From assembly GCF_023053635.1 (NCBI RefSeq), contig NC_086179.1:4292001-4356000 (forward strand): DNA of 64,000 bases. Direction: 5' to 3'. Below are positions 1 through 12,800 of the stretch, piece by piece; the stretch's first letter is position 1, and each line of letters starts with the position of its first letter. A program made the translations under genes and the position numbers. The DNA comes from Elgaria multicarinata webbii. Its lineage: Eukaryota > Chordata > Lepidosauria > Squamata > Anguidae. The notes beneath the pieces were generated by a model, which ran no database searches, was not told the DNA's origin, and was given only the letters and a program-made list of their open reading frames with translations.

Positions 1-445
1 AAGGACCATTGAGATTGATTTTAGGGTTTGGGCAGGTGTATATGGGAAGAGATAAACCTTCAGGTAACCTGGCCCCAAGCTGTTTAGGACTTTGAATATT
101 AATACCTGCACTTTGGATTCGGCCTAGAAATGGACTGGCAGTCAATGCAGATGGAAAAGTACGATCACATTAGTCAGTTCCTGTTAACAATCTCACTGTG
201 CTGTTTTGGACTACTTGAAGTTTCTGACTGTTTTCAAAGGCCGCCCCACGTAAAATGCATTGTAGTAGTCTAGACAAGAGGTTAATCAGAGCATGGATAA
301 CTGTAGCTAGGCTATCTCTGTCTAGATCAGCCTTCCTCAACCTGGGGCGCTCCAGATGTGTTGGACTACAACTCCCAGAATTCTGGGAGATGCAGTCCAA
401 CACATCTGGAGCGCCCCAGGTTGAGGAAGGCTGATCTAGATAGCT
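1..445 (-). repeat. L2-like LINE, 3' part, cut by a palindromic MITE
   Basis: Reverse-strand copy of the LINE family that recurs through the window (for example 3100-3830 and 16637-17382). The minus strand encodes the reverse-transcriptase C-terminal stretch with [14 protein letters not shown]. The copy is interrupted at 328-433 by a hairpin DNA element. The left end lies outside the window. Confidence 0.7.
328..433. mobile_element. Palindromic hAT-type MITE, copy 1
   Basis: Near-perfect inverted repeat starting CAGCCTTCCTCAACCTGGGG and ending with its complement. It is flanked by gtctagat (320-327) and atctagat (434-441), an 8-bp target duplication with one mismatch. It is the shortest of six copies (106 bp) because the centre of the hairpin is reduced. 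The 8-bp duplication and CAG termini point to hAT; no transposase is encoded. Confidence 0.85.
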
Positions 446-740
446 GCCTAAGCTCACAAGAGGTGGCTTTGAGGTCTCGTTCAGAGATGCAGGTCAGCCT
501 TGAAACATCACATTTCATGTCCTAAATGAGCATAGGTTGCTTCTGGAATGCCTGGACTACCGCATCCAGTAGCTGGGGAAAAGTGAGTAATTTTGCCTTG
601 GGCACGGCTGTGAGTTTAGCGCTTCCTCGAACCAGCTGATCAAACTCCTCTACCCTTTCACTATCGCTACATTATGGTAAGCAGCACCTTCCGAAGGAAA
701 GATACTTTCTTATCTACCTGGGTGCCTTGAACCTTTTGAT
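446..740. other. Unassigned CPA2 upstream sequence
   Basis: No ORF, repeat family or RNA gene is recognised here. It is the distal part of the CPA2 5' flank. Confidence 0.4.
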
Positions 741-745
741 TTACC

Positions 746-763
746 TGGGAATTCAAGCACATG
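746..763. promoter_or_regulatory. PTF1-like bipartite element of CPA2
   Basis: TGGGAA (746-751), six bases, then CACATG (758-763). Read on the minus strand this is an E-box followed by TTCCCA, the arrangement bound by the acinar factor PTF1 in pancreatic zymogen promoters. It lies about 100 bp upstream of the start codon. The assignment rests on motif and position only. Confidence 0.35.
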
Positions 764-812
764 GCATCCCTCTGGAGAAGGTACAAAGAGGAGGCCCCTG
801 ACGACATGTCCA

Positions 813-820
813 CATAAATA
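813..820 (+). promoter_or_regulatory. TATA-like box of CPA2
   Basis: CATAAATA lies 43 bases before the start codon, which leaves room for a very short 5' UTR, as is usual for pancreatic protease genes. Confidence 0.5.
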
Positions 821-862
821 CAACCTAGCCGGACCTTAATTTTCCTGAACAGCTTTTCAAAG

Positions 863-3800
863 ATGAGACTGCTGCTGCTTTTCGGGGTTCTCATCGGGGC
901 TACCTGCAGCCTGAAAACGTTTGTGGGGTGAGTTATCTTTTCGATTCCAGTCTTTCCGGAATGCTTTCTTGATCCACTATCAAATATTTCAACAGAGATG
1001 CTGGGATCTATAGCAGCTTTCCCCCAGCCTGATGCCCTCCAGTTATTTTGGACTGCAAGTGGCTGGGAATGATGGGAGTTGTAGTCCTACACATCTGGCG
1101 GGAACCAGGTTTGGGGGAGGCTGAGCTGTAGGGTTTAATGTCTGTCATTTGGGAGGTATCATTACATTGTCTCCGAAAGATGTACACATATCTTAAAAGC
1201 AAAAAAATTGCTATGAACACTTCCCATGTGACATTTTAGATGTGAAATGGTTTTAATATAATAGTACTTATCATAGAATCATAGAATAGCAGAGTTGGAA
1301 GGGCCTACAAGGCCATCGAGTCCAACCCCCTGCTCAATGCAGGAATCCACCCTAAAGCATCCCTGACAGATGCTTGTCCAGCTGCCTCTTGAAGGCCTCT
1401 AGTGTGGGAGAGCCCACAACTTCCCTAGGTAACTGATTCCATTTTTGTACTGCTCTAACAGTCAGGAAGTTTTTCCTGATGTCCAGCTGGAATCTGGCTT
1501 CCTTTAACTACAAGGCCATTGAGTCCAACCCCCTGCTCAATGCAGGAATCCACCCTAAAGCATCCCTGACAGATGGCTGTCCAGCTGCCTCTTGAATGCC
1601 TCTAGTGGGAGAGCCCACAACCTCCCTAGGTCATTGGTTCCATTGTCGTACTGCTCTAACAGTCAGGAAGTTTTTCCTGATGTCCAGCTGGAATCTGGCT
1701 TCCTTGAACTTGAGCCCGTTATTCCGTGTCCTGCACTCTGGGAGGATTGAGAAGAGATCCTGGCCCTCCTCTGTGTGGAGAGCCAGGATCCACCCCCCTC
1801 CTCTTCCACCAACCCTAGCCAGAGGTGAAGGATGCTGTGAGTTACAGTTCCCCGCTCCTGATCCAAAGGAAACTGAGCCAGTAAATCTACCCTGAATCAT
1901 CCAATGTCTTGCCCAAAAAAGGAACACAAAGCCGCAGACAGCAGCAGGCAGCTGATGTAATAAATTAATTAATAATCTTGTTATTGTAGCGACCAGGTTC
2001 TACGAGTGGAACCACACAATGAGGAGCAGGTCCGCCTATTGAAGGAGCTGGAAGCGCTGGAACCGCTCCAGGTACTGTGTTTTGGCGGAGGGCGTTGGTT
2101 AATGATCCTCTCCACGTGCCAATTAATGTTTTGACAGGACAGCTCATTCGGGGAATGCGAAAAAGCATTTACTGACATCTCAAGCCCGGCCTACGCTTTG
2201 CGTAATCGCAGCAACTTTTACATTGCACCAGTGCAGACATTGTTGCTCCAAAATCTGTTAAGATGTGTGTGTGTGTGTGTTCTTTCTTTGCTTATTAATG
2301 TCGAACCCTGCTCTAGGTGAAAATTGCCTCTCTAAGCTGCTTACAATTACACGCCACAATGGTACACTATAATTTGGGAGGTGTCGTTGTGTGACTTTTG
2401 GGTCTCTGGCAGTTGACAGCATATTCCAGACTCTTCTCTTCAGCAGGAGGGAACAGGAAATGCAGGTGAATATCCGGGCTGACTGACTGTCCCAAGATGT
2501 AAAGACACAGAGTGGCAGCCCTTCCAACGATCTCTAGAGTTAGTCACCCTGGTTGCTCGGTGATTTATTTATTTATTTATTACATTTCTATACCGCCCAA
2601 TAGCCAAAGCTCTCTGGGCGGTTCACAAAAATTAAAACCAGGAAAAGCACAATAAACAACCAACAGTCTAAAAGCACAAATACAAAACACAATATATAAT
2701 ATAAAAAGCACACCCAGGATAAAACCACACAGCAGAAATTGATATGGATTAAAATATGGAATTGAAACAGCAAGTTTAAATGTAAGTTAAATTAGGTGTT
2801 AAAAAATACTGAGAAAATAAAAAGGTCTTCACCTGGCGACGGAAGGAATACAGTGTAGGCGCCAGGCAAACCTCTCTGGGGAGCTTATATACCGCCCCCA
2901 TAGCCAGGGCTCTCTGGGCGGTTCACAGAAATTCTAAAGTGAGATAAAAACAAGTATACAAAATTTAAAACTCTAAAACACAGAACATACATACATGGGG
3001 CATTAAAAACCATTAAAATAAACATGTGGGTGATTAAGATGTGTTGCCATATGCCTGGGCAAGGAGGACAGTCTTAACCTGGCGCTGGAAAGATAGCAGC
3101 GTTAGCGGCAGGCGTGCCTCGTCAGGGAGATCGTTCCAGTGTCTGGGGGCCACCACCGAAAAGGCCCTGTCCCTCGTTGCCACACTCCGAGCCTCTCTCG
3201 GAGGAGGACCTTAGATGTTGAACGTAGTGACCGGGTATATTCACGTCGGGAGAGGCGTTCCGATAGGTATTGTGGTCCCAAGCCGTGTAAGGCCTTATAG
3301 GTCAAAACCAGCACCTTGAATTGGGCTTGGAAACATACAGGCTCATTCCACAGCCGGGGTGCCACAGCGGGGAAAGCCCTCCTCCTAGTAGCCACCTGCC
3401 TCACTTCCTTTGGCAGGGGCTCACGCAGAAGGGCCCCTGTAGATGATTTTAAAGTCTGGGCGGGTACATATGGGAGGAGGCGTTCCTTCAGATAGCCTGG
3501 CCCTAAACCGTTTAGGGCTTTAAATGTCAATACCAGCACTTTGAATCAGGACCGGACCTGGACTGGCAGCCAATGAAGCTGGAAAAGGACTGGCATGATG
3601 TGGTCTCGCCGGCCAGTCCCGGTTAGTAACCGTGCTGCCCTGTTTTGTACCAGCTGAAGTTTCCGGACGGTTTTCAAAGGCAGCCCCACGTATAATGCAT
3701 TGCAGTAATCCAAACGAGAGGTTATCAGAGCATGGATAACTGTAGCTAGGCTATCTCTGTTCAGATAAGGGCGCAGTTGGTATATCAGCCTCAGCTGATA

Positions 3801-6800
3801 AACGGTGATGAGCTAAGCTGAATTCTGCTTGAAACATAAGAGCCCTACTGAATCAGACCATGGGTCCATCTGGTCCAGTATTCTATTACCCCAGTGGTCA
3901 GCCAGCTGCCTGTGGGAAAACTACAAGTAGCACATGGGTGCAATAGCATCCTCTCGCTTGTGTTCCCCAGCAACTGGTGTACAAGGGCATACCACCACTG
4001 ATACTGGAGGTAGCATATAACCATGTGGGGAATGTGGATAGGGAGATATTCTTCTCCCTCTCTCATAATACTAGAACCTGGAGAACCATGAAGCTGTTTG
4101 GAGGGAGAATCAAGACAGCTAAGCGCATAGTTAAACTTTGGGATTTGCTACTACAAGACACAGTGATGTCCACCAATTTGAACGGTGTCAGTGGCTACTA
4201 GTCCTGGCGGCTCTATACTACTTCCAGTATCAGACCAGTATGCTAATGTGGAAAATGGGCAGGAAGGTGCTGTTGCACTCATGTTCTGCTGGTGGACTTC
4301 CCATGAGCAGCTGGTTGGCCACTACATGAACAGAATGTTGGACTAGATGGTCTCCTGGTCTGATCCAGCTGCTGCGAAGGTTTTAGCTCAAATGCTGTAT
4401 GGTTCAGAGATTTGTGTCTATGAAAACTTGGCCCCTCCGGAAGCTGTACAAACTAAATTTCTGAGGGCAATACTTGCGGTCCCGTCCTGCCTTCAAAATA
4501 CAATTGTAAGGCTGGAGGCAGGCCAGATCTCATTAGAGGCCCGTATATGGCTACGTAAGTTTCATCTCTGGTTAAAATTACTGTTTGTCCCTGTGGGTTT
4601 AGCTCCACTTACTCTTAACGGACACTTTCAATTCAAGGTGGAAAGATACTTTGAATAGGAAGTTGCAATCCCTACTCCATGACTGTGGTCCTGAACCTAG
4701 GATACGAGAAAGCAAAAATGGATATTGCCCAAAGGATTCAAGACATCGACCTACAAGATCAACTGAGTCGAGCTAGCCTGAACCCGGGGTTCAGGAAAAA
4801 TAGTGGTCCTCCGGCACTTGCCACGTACCTGATAAACTTGACCGTTCCGAGGCTCAGAAGAGCTTTTACGTTAGCCAGGGGGGGATCTACACAGCGTCGT
4901 GAAGGCACTTGCGTGCGCCTGCAGTGCGCCCCGAAACTCATTGTGTAGATCCTGCCCTACCTGCCAGAAGAGGCGGCGGCGGCGGCCCCGCATCGCCCCT
5001 TGTGGGGACGGGGCAAAAAGTTTCCAGGCTCGGCGGCTTCGCTGGGGAATCCGGCCGTGTTCTTGCCGCCGCCCACCTCCCCGCCGGCCTCCTGCTGCCG
5101 GCGAAAGAGCCACCCGGGTCGGAGAGCTCAGCGGAAGAAGGCGGGGCGGCGTCTTCTTCCGCCGAGCTCTCCGACCCGGGTGGCTCTTTCGCCGGCAGCA
5201 GGAGGCCGGCGGGGAGGTGGGCGGCAGCAGTGGCGGTGGCAAGGACGCGGCTGGATTCCCCAGCGAAGCCGGCGAGCCCGGAAACTTTTCACCCCGTCCC
5301 CGCGAGGGGCGATGCGGGGCCTCCTCCTCCTCCTCCTCCTCCTCTTCTGGCAGGTAGGGCAGGATCTACACAATGAGTTTCGGGGCGCACTGCAGGCGCA
5401 CGCAAGTGCCTTCACGACGCTGTGTAGATCCCCCCCCAGGTTTAATGTTTTACCTTCAGCATTGCTGGAGGGCAGATTTTAAAAAATCCCTTACAGTGAA
5501 CGGCAATGTCCATGTGGGTCGGGATGTTGAAACAATAGTCCATGTTTTACTTTACTGCCACCTGTATAAAGACCTCAGAGTTTCCTTAATAACACCACTC
5601 ATAAAAAAAATCCTGGGCAGAACAGACAAATTTTGTTTAGATTACCTTTTGTCAGGCATGAATGCCCAAGTTACTGTGAAAGTGGCCAGATTTTGTGCTG
5701 CAGCCATCTCACGCCGTAAAGAGGCTAGACAATAATAATATATGCACGTTCTACATCTGTAATGTAATGTGTTAAATTGCATGGTGTTTGATTGGAGTGC
5801 TGGTTGTTATACCGTAATAAACTTATTCAGCTTTCATTCAGCTTTCATTCAGGTCTGATCCAGCAGGGCTTTTCTGATGTTCTTATATGGACCAGTAGCC
5901 AATGATAACCTTCCACTTCTCCAAGAATTTGTCCAATTCCCTTTTCAAGCCATCTAAGTTGGTGGCCATCACTTCATCTTCAGGTGGCAAATCCCGCAGT
6001 TCAACTGAGAGCCAGTGTGGCGTAGTGGCTAAAGTGTTGGACTGGGAGTTGGGAGATCTGGGTTCTAGTCCCCACTCGGCCATGGAAACCCACCGGGTGA
6101 CTTTGGGCCAGTCACAGACTCTCAGTCCAACCCACCTCACAGGGTTGTTGTTGTGAGGATAAAATGGAGAGGAGGAGGAGGAGGATTATGTACGCCGCCT
6201 TGGGTTCCTTGGAGGAAAAAAGGCGGGATATAAATGCAATAATTAAATAAATAAATAAATAAATAAATAAAAACTCTGCACTGTGTGATGCTTAATGGAG
6301 TGACCCCTTTGGTAGAAGGAGAAAAATACCTCCCTGTCCTCAGGGTCTCGCTACACATTATGCACATATTTTCATATTTGAGCCCAGACAGTGATATGTT
6401 GTTGTTTTTTAATTAAAATCAACGTTAGAAGGGCTGACTGAAAACAAAGAAGCAGTAGAGGAAAGAGAGAACTCTAATCTATCGCAGCCTGCCACCTTCC
6501 CACTCCATATGAGCCCTTTCAAAGAAGCCTTTCTCTCTCTGGGCTTTAAAATGTGTCACTCCTGTTGGGGAGATTTGTATCCACAGAAGAAAGAAAAGGA
6601 CTTTAAGGAGCTAAATGTGTGCTTGGCAGAATTGTCTCTGGAATGCCAGCAGGAGTCCAGACCGGAGCCTGGCAGTTTGGTCTACGTGCAAGACCTGCAA
6701 TAGAGACAATTGGTTAATTAAGCCAAGGGGAAAATGTATTTAAGATGTCCATGTTTAAAGACATCTTGTTGTCAAGTTATTGTCAGGTTGCCAACTTGTT

Positions 6801-9800
6801 GTCGTTATTATCTTTGTTTGGTGAAGTATGCTGTAAATATTCTATGACCATTTGTAAAGGAAATTATTTATTGTCAGTAAAGTTTCTTACTGACAAAGCG
6901 AATTGAGTATTTGATTTATTCCTCAAGTAAGACCAGTGTGCTTCCAGCCATTCGCAGTCAGCACGCACTCTGGAAAATTATTCAATACCCCGAACAACTC
7001 CCCACTGCCCTCAAGGCTTCAGGACTTGCATATGCATGTTTGCACCCAACACGCCAACTGCCCTTTTCAGATCAGTTCTTTTTCAGGGTTTGTCCCAATA
7101 GGGAAATTTTATTTATTTATTTATTTATTTATTGCATTTCTATACCGCCCAATAGCCGGAGCTCTCTGGGCGGTTCACAAAAATTAAAAACATTCAAAGT
7201 ATAAAACAACAGTATAAAACCACAATATAAAATACAATAAATAGCTTTGAGCTGAATGTGGTGGACCCAGGGCAGCCATGACACTAATAAGGGCATCTCT
7301 ACATTAAGGGGGGGGGAAACGCACTTGTACCGAGGTTTTTCCCTTGTTTTTTCCACATTTGTAATGGGCTCCTTTACATGGCGACCAACAGCAACCACAT
7401 GATTTGTAATTGAAAACTTCCCCTCTGAGCAGTGTTCCATAATGTTCAATGAAAGCTCGCCATCTAGTGGCAGAATTAATTCTGCCATTATTGTAAATAC
7501 TCCATTATCTCTGTGTTGTTGTTTTTAAAGCAAGATTACCAGGGAAAGGTGAGGGAGATGTCCTGGATGTTGACAGCATCATATAAATGACCTGCAAACC
7601 TCCATGAATGACCATTCATGAGCATGCATGTAGAGAAACTCTAAATCCTACATCTGTCTTTGCCCTATGCTGTTATAGGATTGTGTTTCTGCTGTGTTTG
7701 GAGATGTGTTTGAGCATCTTGTGATCTCTTCCAATGATTCCTTAACCCGTTTTGCTTTTCTGATTGTCAGCTTGATTTTTGGCGATTCCCTTCATACCCT
7801 AATGAGCCAGCAGATGTCCAAGTGCCCTTCGACTGTCTTCAAGTTGTCAAAGTCTTCCTGGAGTCCCATCAGATCAAGTACTATATCCTCATAGAAGATA
7901 TCCAGGTAGGACACACACACAAGTACCAGTGAAGCCTAACTTAGCAACATTAGAACATTAAAAGAAGGTCCATATATATAGTGGGATCCAACGGAACAGG
8001 TGCAGAGAGGACAATATGATGGTGATGATAATGATGATGATGATGGTGGTGATGATGTCCAGGCTTGGATTTTGGTCTCCAAGATCTAAACCTGGACATC
8101 ATCATCATCTCCATCATCTTCTATAAGTGGAACCTGCAATTGTGGGTGGAGCTGCGTTCAGAGACTTGGGAGAGAGAGAAGAGAGAGAGAGAGCATTTTC
8201 CATCCTGACAGATGTTCTTGTTTTAGGCCATAGTGGATGAAGAAACCCGAAACATGGACTACAATCAGCAAAGAGAACGTGGCAGCAGCAGTTTCAACTA
8301 TGGCGCGTATCATTCATTAGACATAGTAAGAAGGACAAGAGTTTCTAACTGTGTGGCATAACTAGCTGCAACGGTGGGAGGAACCCAATCCATTTTAAAG
8401 TACTAAGAACCTAATGATATCCATTTAGAGAGAAGACACAGACTGGAAGATTCCAAAATTGACTCAGGTGGAAGATCTGATCTATGTGGAAAAGATTTAG
8501 TACAAGTGAACAAATAGGCCCAATGATATAAAGCAGGAGCTGGGAAGAAAAGCTCACCTCCTTTAATTGGATATTGTATCCTTCTCAAGGATGGGAAGGA
8601 ATCCCCAAAAATTTACAAAACAAAGCATTGAGTGTTTGAAAATATTTGTCAGGTTTAATATCCCATGTGTTTTACAAACCAAGGTATAATATTCATCTTG
8701 AGTATATTTACCTTACCCCATAAATTAAACTTTAAAGATGCCCATCTATCTATATCCCATGATATCTCATTAATCAACTTATTAAAATTTAACTTGATCA
8801 TTTGAGATATGACTCTGGGAATAAGCGTTCGCAAATAGTTAAAAACATCTGGGCAATTGCCAATTAGCAAATACACTATGAGACATAACATCTCCAATCA
8901 ACAACAATTCAGACTTTGACCACTTAATTGAATAGCTGGACAAATTACCAGAACTATTAATCAACTGCATCAAAGTTGGAACAGACAACTGGAGTTTCAG
9001 GATAAACAATAACAGATCATCAGCATAAATAATAATTGCCGAAATTGCCTAACAGCACCATTGTGTCACCCGGCTTTCGTGGAGCGTGCCTGATACTGTG
9101 GAGACCTGCCCAGTCAATTGCTATTGGGCAATTGAACTTCTCCCTTGGGCCATTGTAGGCAGCGAGGCCCTGACAAAAGGAAAAAGAGGAGCATTTGGTT
9201 GCTCACATATCAAATGCCAGAGTCCTTCAATGGTTGCTTGCTCCAAGCTGGCCCATGCCTTGGGGGAAAACAGAAATGGGTTTGCTTGCAAAAAGGATTT
9301 GAATGAGCAGCAATGTCTGAATTTGGGGCAAGGTAATATATAAGTGTACAGCTTGCCCCAGCTTGCTGGAGTGTGCCTGGAGTTCCTTAGAATCATAGAA
9401 TCATAGTATAGCAGAGTTGGAAGGGGCCTACAAGGCCATCAAGTCCAACCCCCTGCTCAATGCTAAAGCATCCCTGACCGATGGCTGTCCAGCTGCCTCT
9501 TGAAGGTCTCTAGTGTGGGAGAGCCCACCACCTCACCAGGCAACTGATTCCATTGTCGTACTGTTCTAACAGTCAGGAAGTTTTTCCTGATGTCCAGCTG
9601 GAATCTGGCTTCCTTTAACTTGAGCCCGTTGGCTCTGCAATCATCTTTCTGGAGTGCACCTGCTTTTTACATGTTGCATGTGGCCAGATTCTGGTGGGCG
9701 CATGGACTTCCATGGCATCAGGAGTTTGCACTAGGGCTAGGAGGACCATATGGAAAGGAGGACCGGGCTCCTGTATCTTTAACAGTTGTATAGAAAAGGG

Positions 9801-12800
9801 AAATTCAACAGATGTCATTTGTGTGTGTGCATGCAGCACCGGGTGAAATTCCCTCTTCATCACAACAGTTAAGGCTGCAGGAGCCCTGCCCTCTATTGTA
9901 TCTGGCCACTCAGGGCAGGTCTCCTGCAGTTTAACTGTTGTGCTGAAGAGGGAATTTCACCCGGTCTGCATGCATAACAATGACACCTGTTGAAATTCCC
10001 TTTTCAACACAACTGTTAAAGATACAGAAGCCCTGTCCTCCTTTTCATATGGGCAGGATTCGCACTACTGCTTTAAAATAGTTTATAACAGTAATGACAA
10101 CTGTTGAGGCCCAGGACACACTTACCCCATACAGTCTTCAAAACGTTTTCAAAGTGTTATATCCTGCTTAGTGTAGATCTGGCTCACCCTAACATCCATC
10201 CAAATGCCACCGGTGTAAATTCCATCACTAACTGTTTTGCATTTTTAGATTTATAAAGCTATGGATGATATTGTGGCTGAGCATCCCCAGCTTGTGAGCA
10301 AAATCCAGATTGGAGAGTCTTATGAAAAACAACCCCTTAACGTCCTCAAGGTATGATTCATGTTCATACAGTTAAAACGCTGTGTGAGGCTTATACTTGT
10401 TAGCAGTAAGTGCTTTAAGCTACAGCATGATGGTATTTTTAAAAATGTTTCGCCCCGCCCTTCTGCCTTTGCTTCCACCGACCACAGGAAGTCCCCCATA
10501 CCCGAGAGGTTCTCCGAAATGGAATTTAGCCCTCGGGCTGAAAGAGATTTAACACCTGTCCTCCGCTAGGTATGATGTTAAGTGCGCATGGGAAGTAGGA
10601 AGACATACAGAATGTAAAGAGTTTGGGGTTGAATCCAGACTTAACTATACTATGGTGACCCTATGAAAAGGAGGACAGGGCTCCTGTATCTTTAACAGTT
10701 GTATTGAAAAGGGAATTTCAGCAGGTGTCATTTGGATATATGGAGAACCTGGTGAAATTCCCTCTCCATCACAACAGTTAAAGCTGCAGGTGCCCTGCCC
10801 TCTTTTGTATCTGGTTGCTCTAGTATAACTCCTGCAGCTTTAACTGTTGTGATGAAGAGGGAATTTCACCAGGTTCTCCATATATACAAATGACACCTGC
10901 TGAAATTCCCCTTCCTATGCAACTGTTAAAGATACAGGAGCCCTGTCCTCCTTTTCATAAGGTCACCCTAATGGATGTTGACTGGTAGTGGGATATTTAA
11001 AGCCATACAAAAAGGAGGACAGGGCTCCTGTATTTTTAACAGTTGTATTGAAAAGGCAATTTCAGCAGGTGTTGTTTGTATATATGGAGAACCTGGTGAG
11101 ATTCCCTCTTCATCACAACAGTTAAAGCTGCAGGTGCCCTGCCCTCTTTTAAATCTGGTCACAGTATAGCTGCAGTATAGCTCCTGCAGCTTTAACTGTT
11201 GTGATGAAGAGGGAATTTCATCAGGTTCTCCATATACTGTATACAAATGACACCTGCTGAAATTCTCCTTTCTGTGCAACTGTTAAAGATACAGGAGCCC
11301 TGTCCTCCTTTTCATGTGATCACCCTAAACTTTACTTAGAGCAGGCCCATTGAAATTAAGTCCCATTCATTAACTTGACTACCTTCTCATTGATTTAAAT
11401 ATGTCTACTCTAAGTATGACTAAGTCTGGATCCAACCCAACAGCTGCAGGGTGAGCCTGGCCTTCTCTCAGCTTTGCAAATGGAATGACAGACAGACAGA
11501 GACAGACTAATAAATCAAATGCTTGCCTTAAAAGTACCATTATGTGTTTATCTGTAATTATGTGTAATTTCCAATTATTAATATTTTTAAAGATTTTTTT
11601 TAAAGTACAAAGCTGCGGCAGGGATTCTGACAGGGTGGGAAAGAGATTCCTGCGACGTCACAGGCATCAGCCAATCAGTGCAACACACAGCCAGCTTCTG
11701 CTTGGACAGCAGTTGCTGTTGTTGTTTAAAGCTCAGCTCTAAAGAGAAATAGGTACATTGGTTCTGAACACCATGAGGGTGTTTCAAGAACAGCCCCACT
11801 ACTGTAAAAACAAAACAAAAAACTTAGTATTTCTGCACACCAAATGGTCTATAATGCAAATATACAGCTTTTTAAAATGCTGAAATCTTGCAAATCAGCT
11901 TCTGAAGAGAAGGATGGAGTCTTGCCCAATTCTCTGCCTCCCAAACAGCTGAATGGTGGGATTCCAGTTTACCTGCGTGTGTTTTAAAGGGCTGTTTGTA
12001 CACATACAGCCCTGGTTCTTCGATCAGGTTGGGGAATCATGTGCATATTTGTAAATTCTGAAAAGGTAGTGTCTCTCCCCCAGCAAAACCAACTGAGTCG
12101 TGTGAGCATTTCTACATGAGTGATTTATTGCACGCTCATAATTGGTCACTCATGGAAGTCTGTGGGTCCTTTACACAACGTCATCAATTTTCAGGTTGTC
12201 TCCTGTGCTTTCCCCCCTTTATCTCATTTTCAAAAAGAAGAGAGATAACCTGATGAGCAAGGTTAATCTGTTATATTGGCAGTGCCATCTAGTGACACTA
12301 TATAATGAAACATATAGAAAATATATAGGTGATGTTTGCCCTGTCCTGGACGGGATTGCAGTCTCCCTAAAGGATCGGGTCCGTAGTTTGGGGGTGCTCT
12401 TGGATCCAGAACTGTCACTTGAGGCACAGGTGAACTCAGTGGCAAAGAGCACTTATTATCAGCTTAGGCTGATATACCAACTGCGCCCTTATCTGGACAG
12501 AGATAGCCTAGCTATAGTTATCCATGCTCTGATAACCTCTCGTTTGGATTTCTGCAATGTGTGATATATGGGGCTGCCTTTGAAAACGGTCCAGAAACTT
12601 CAGCTGGTACAAAACAGGGCAGCACGTTTACTAACAGGGACTGGCCGGTGAGACCACATCACGCCAGTCCTTTTACAACTTCATTGGCTGCCAGTCCAGG
12701 TCTGGACCTGATTCAAAGTGCTGGTATTGACATTCAAAGCCCTATACGGTTTGGGGCCAGGTTATTTGAAGGAACGCCTCCTCCCATATGTACTTGCCTG

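Noticed and set aside
4899-5482. Several overlapping 95-160 codon ORFs on both strands
   Set aside because: They fall inside the GC-rich palindrome, mirror each other on the two arms and show no protein family. They are open only because stop codons are rare in such sequence.
6480-6910. Possible remnant of an LTR-type element
   Set aside because: Only a vague resemblance in base composition and an AGTAAAG-like signal. No paired ends or recognisable parts, so it is left unassigned.
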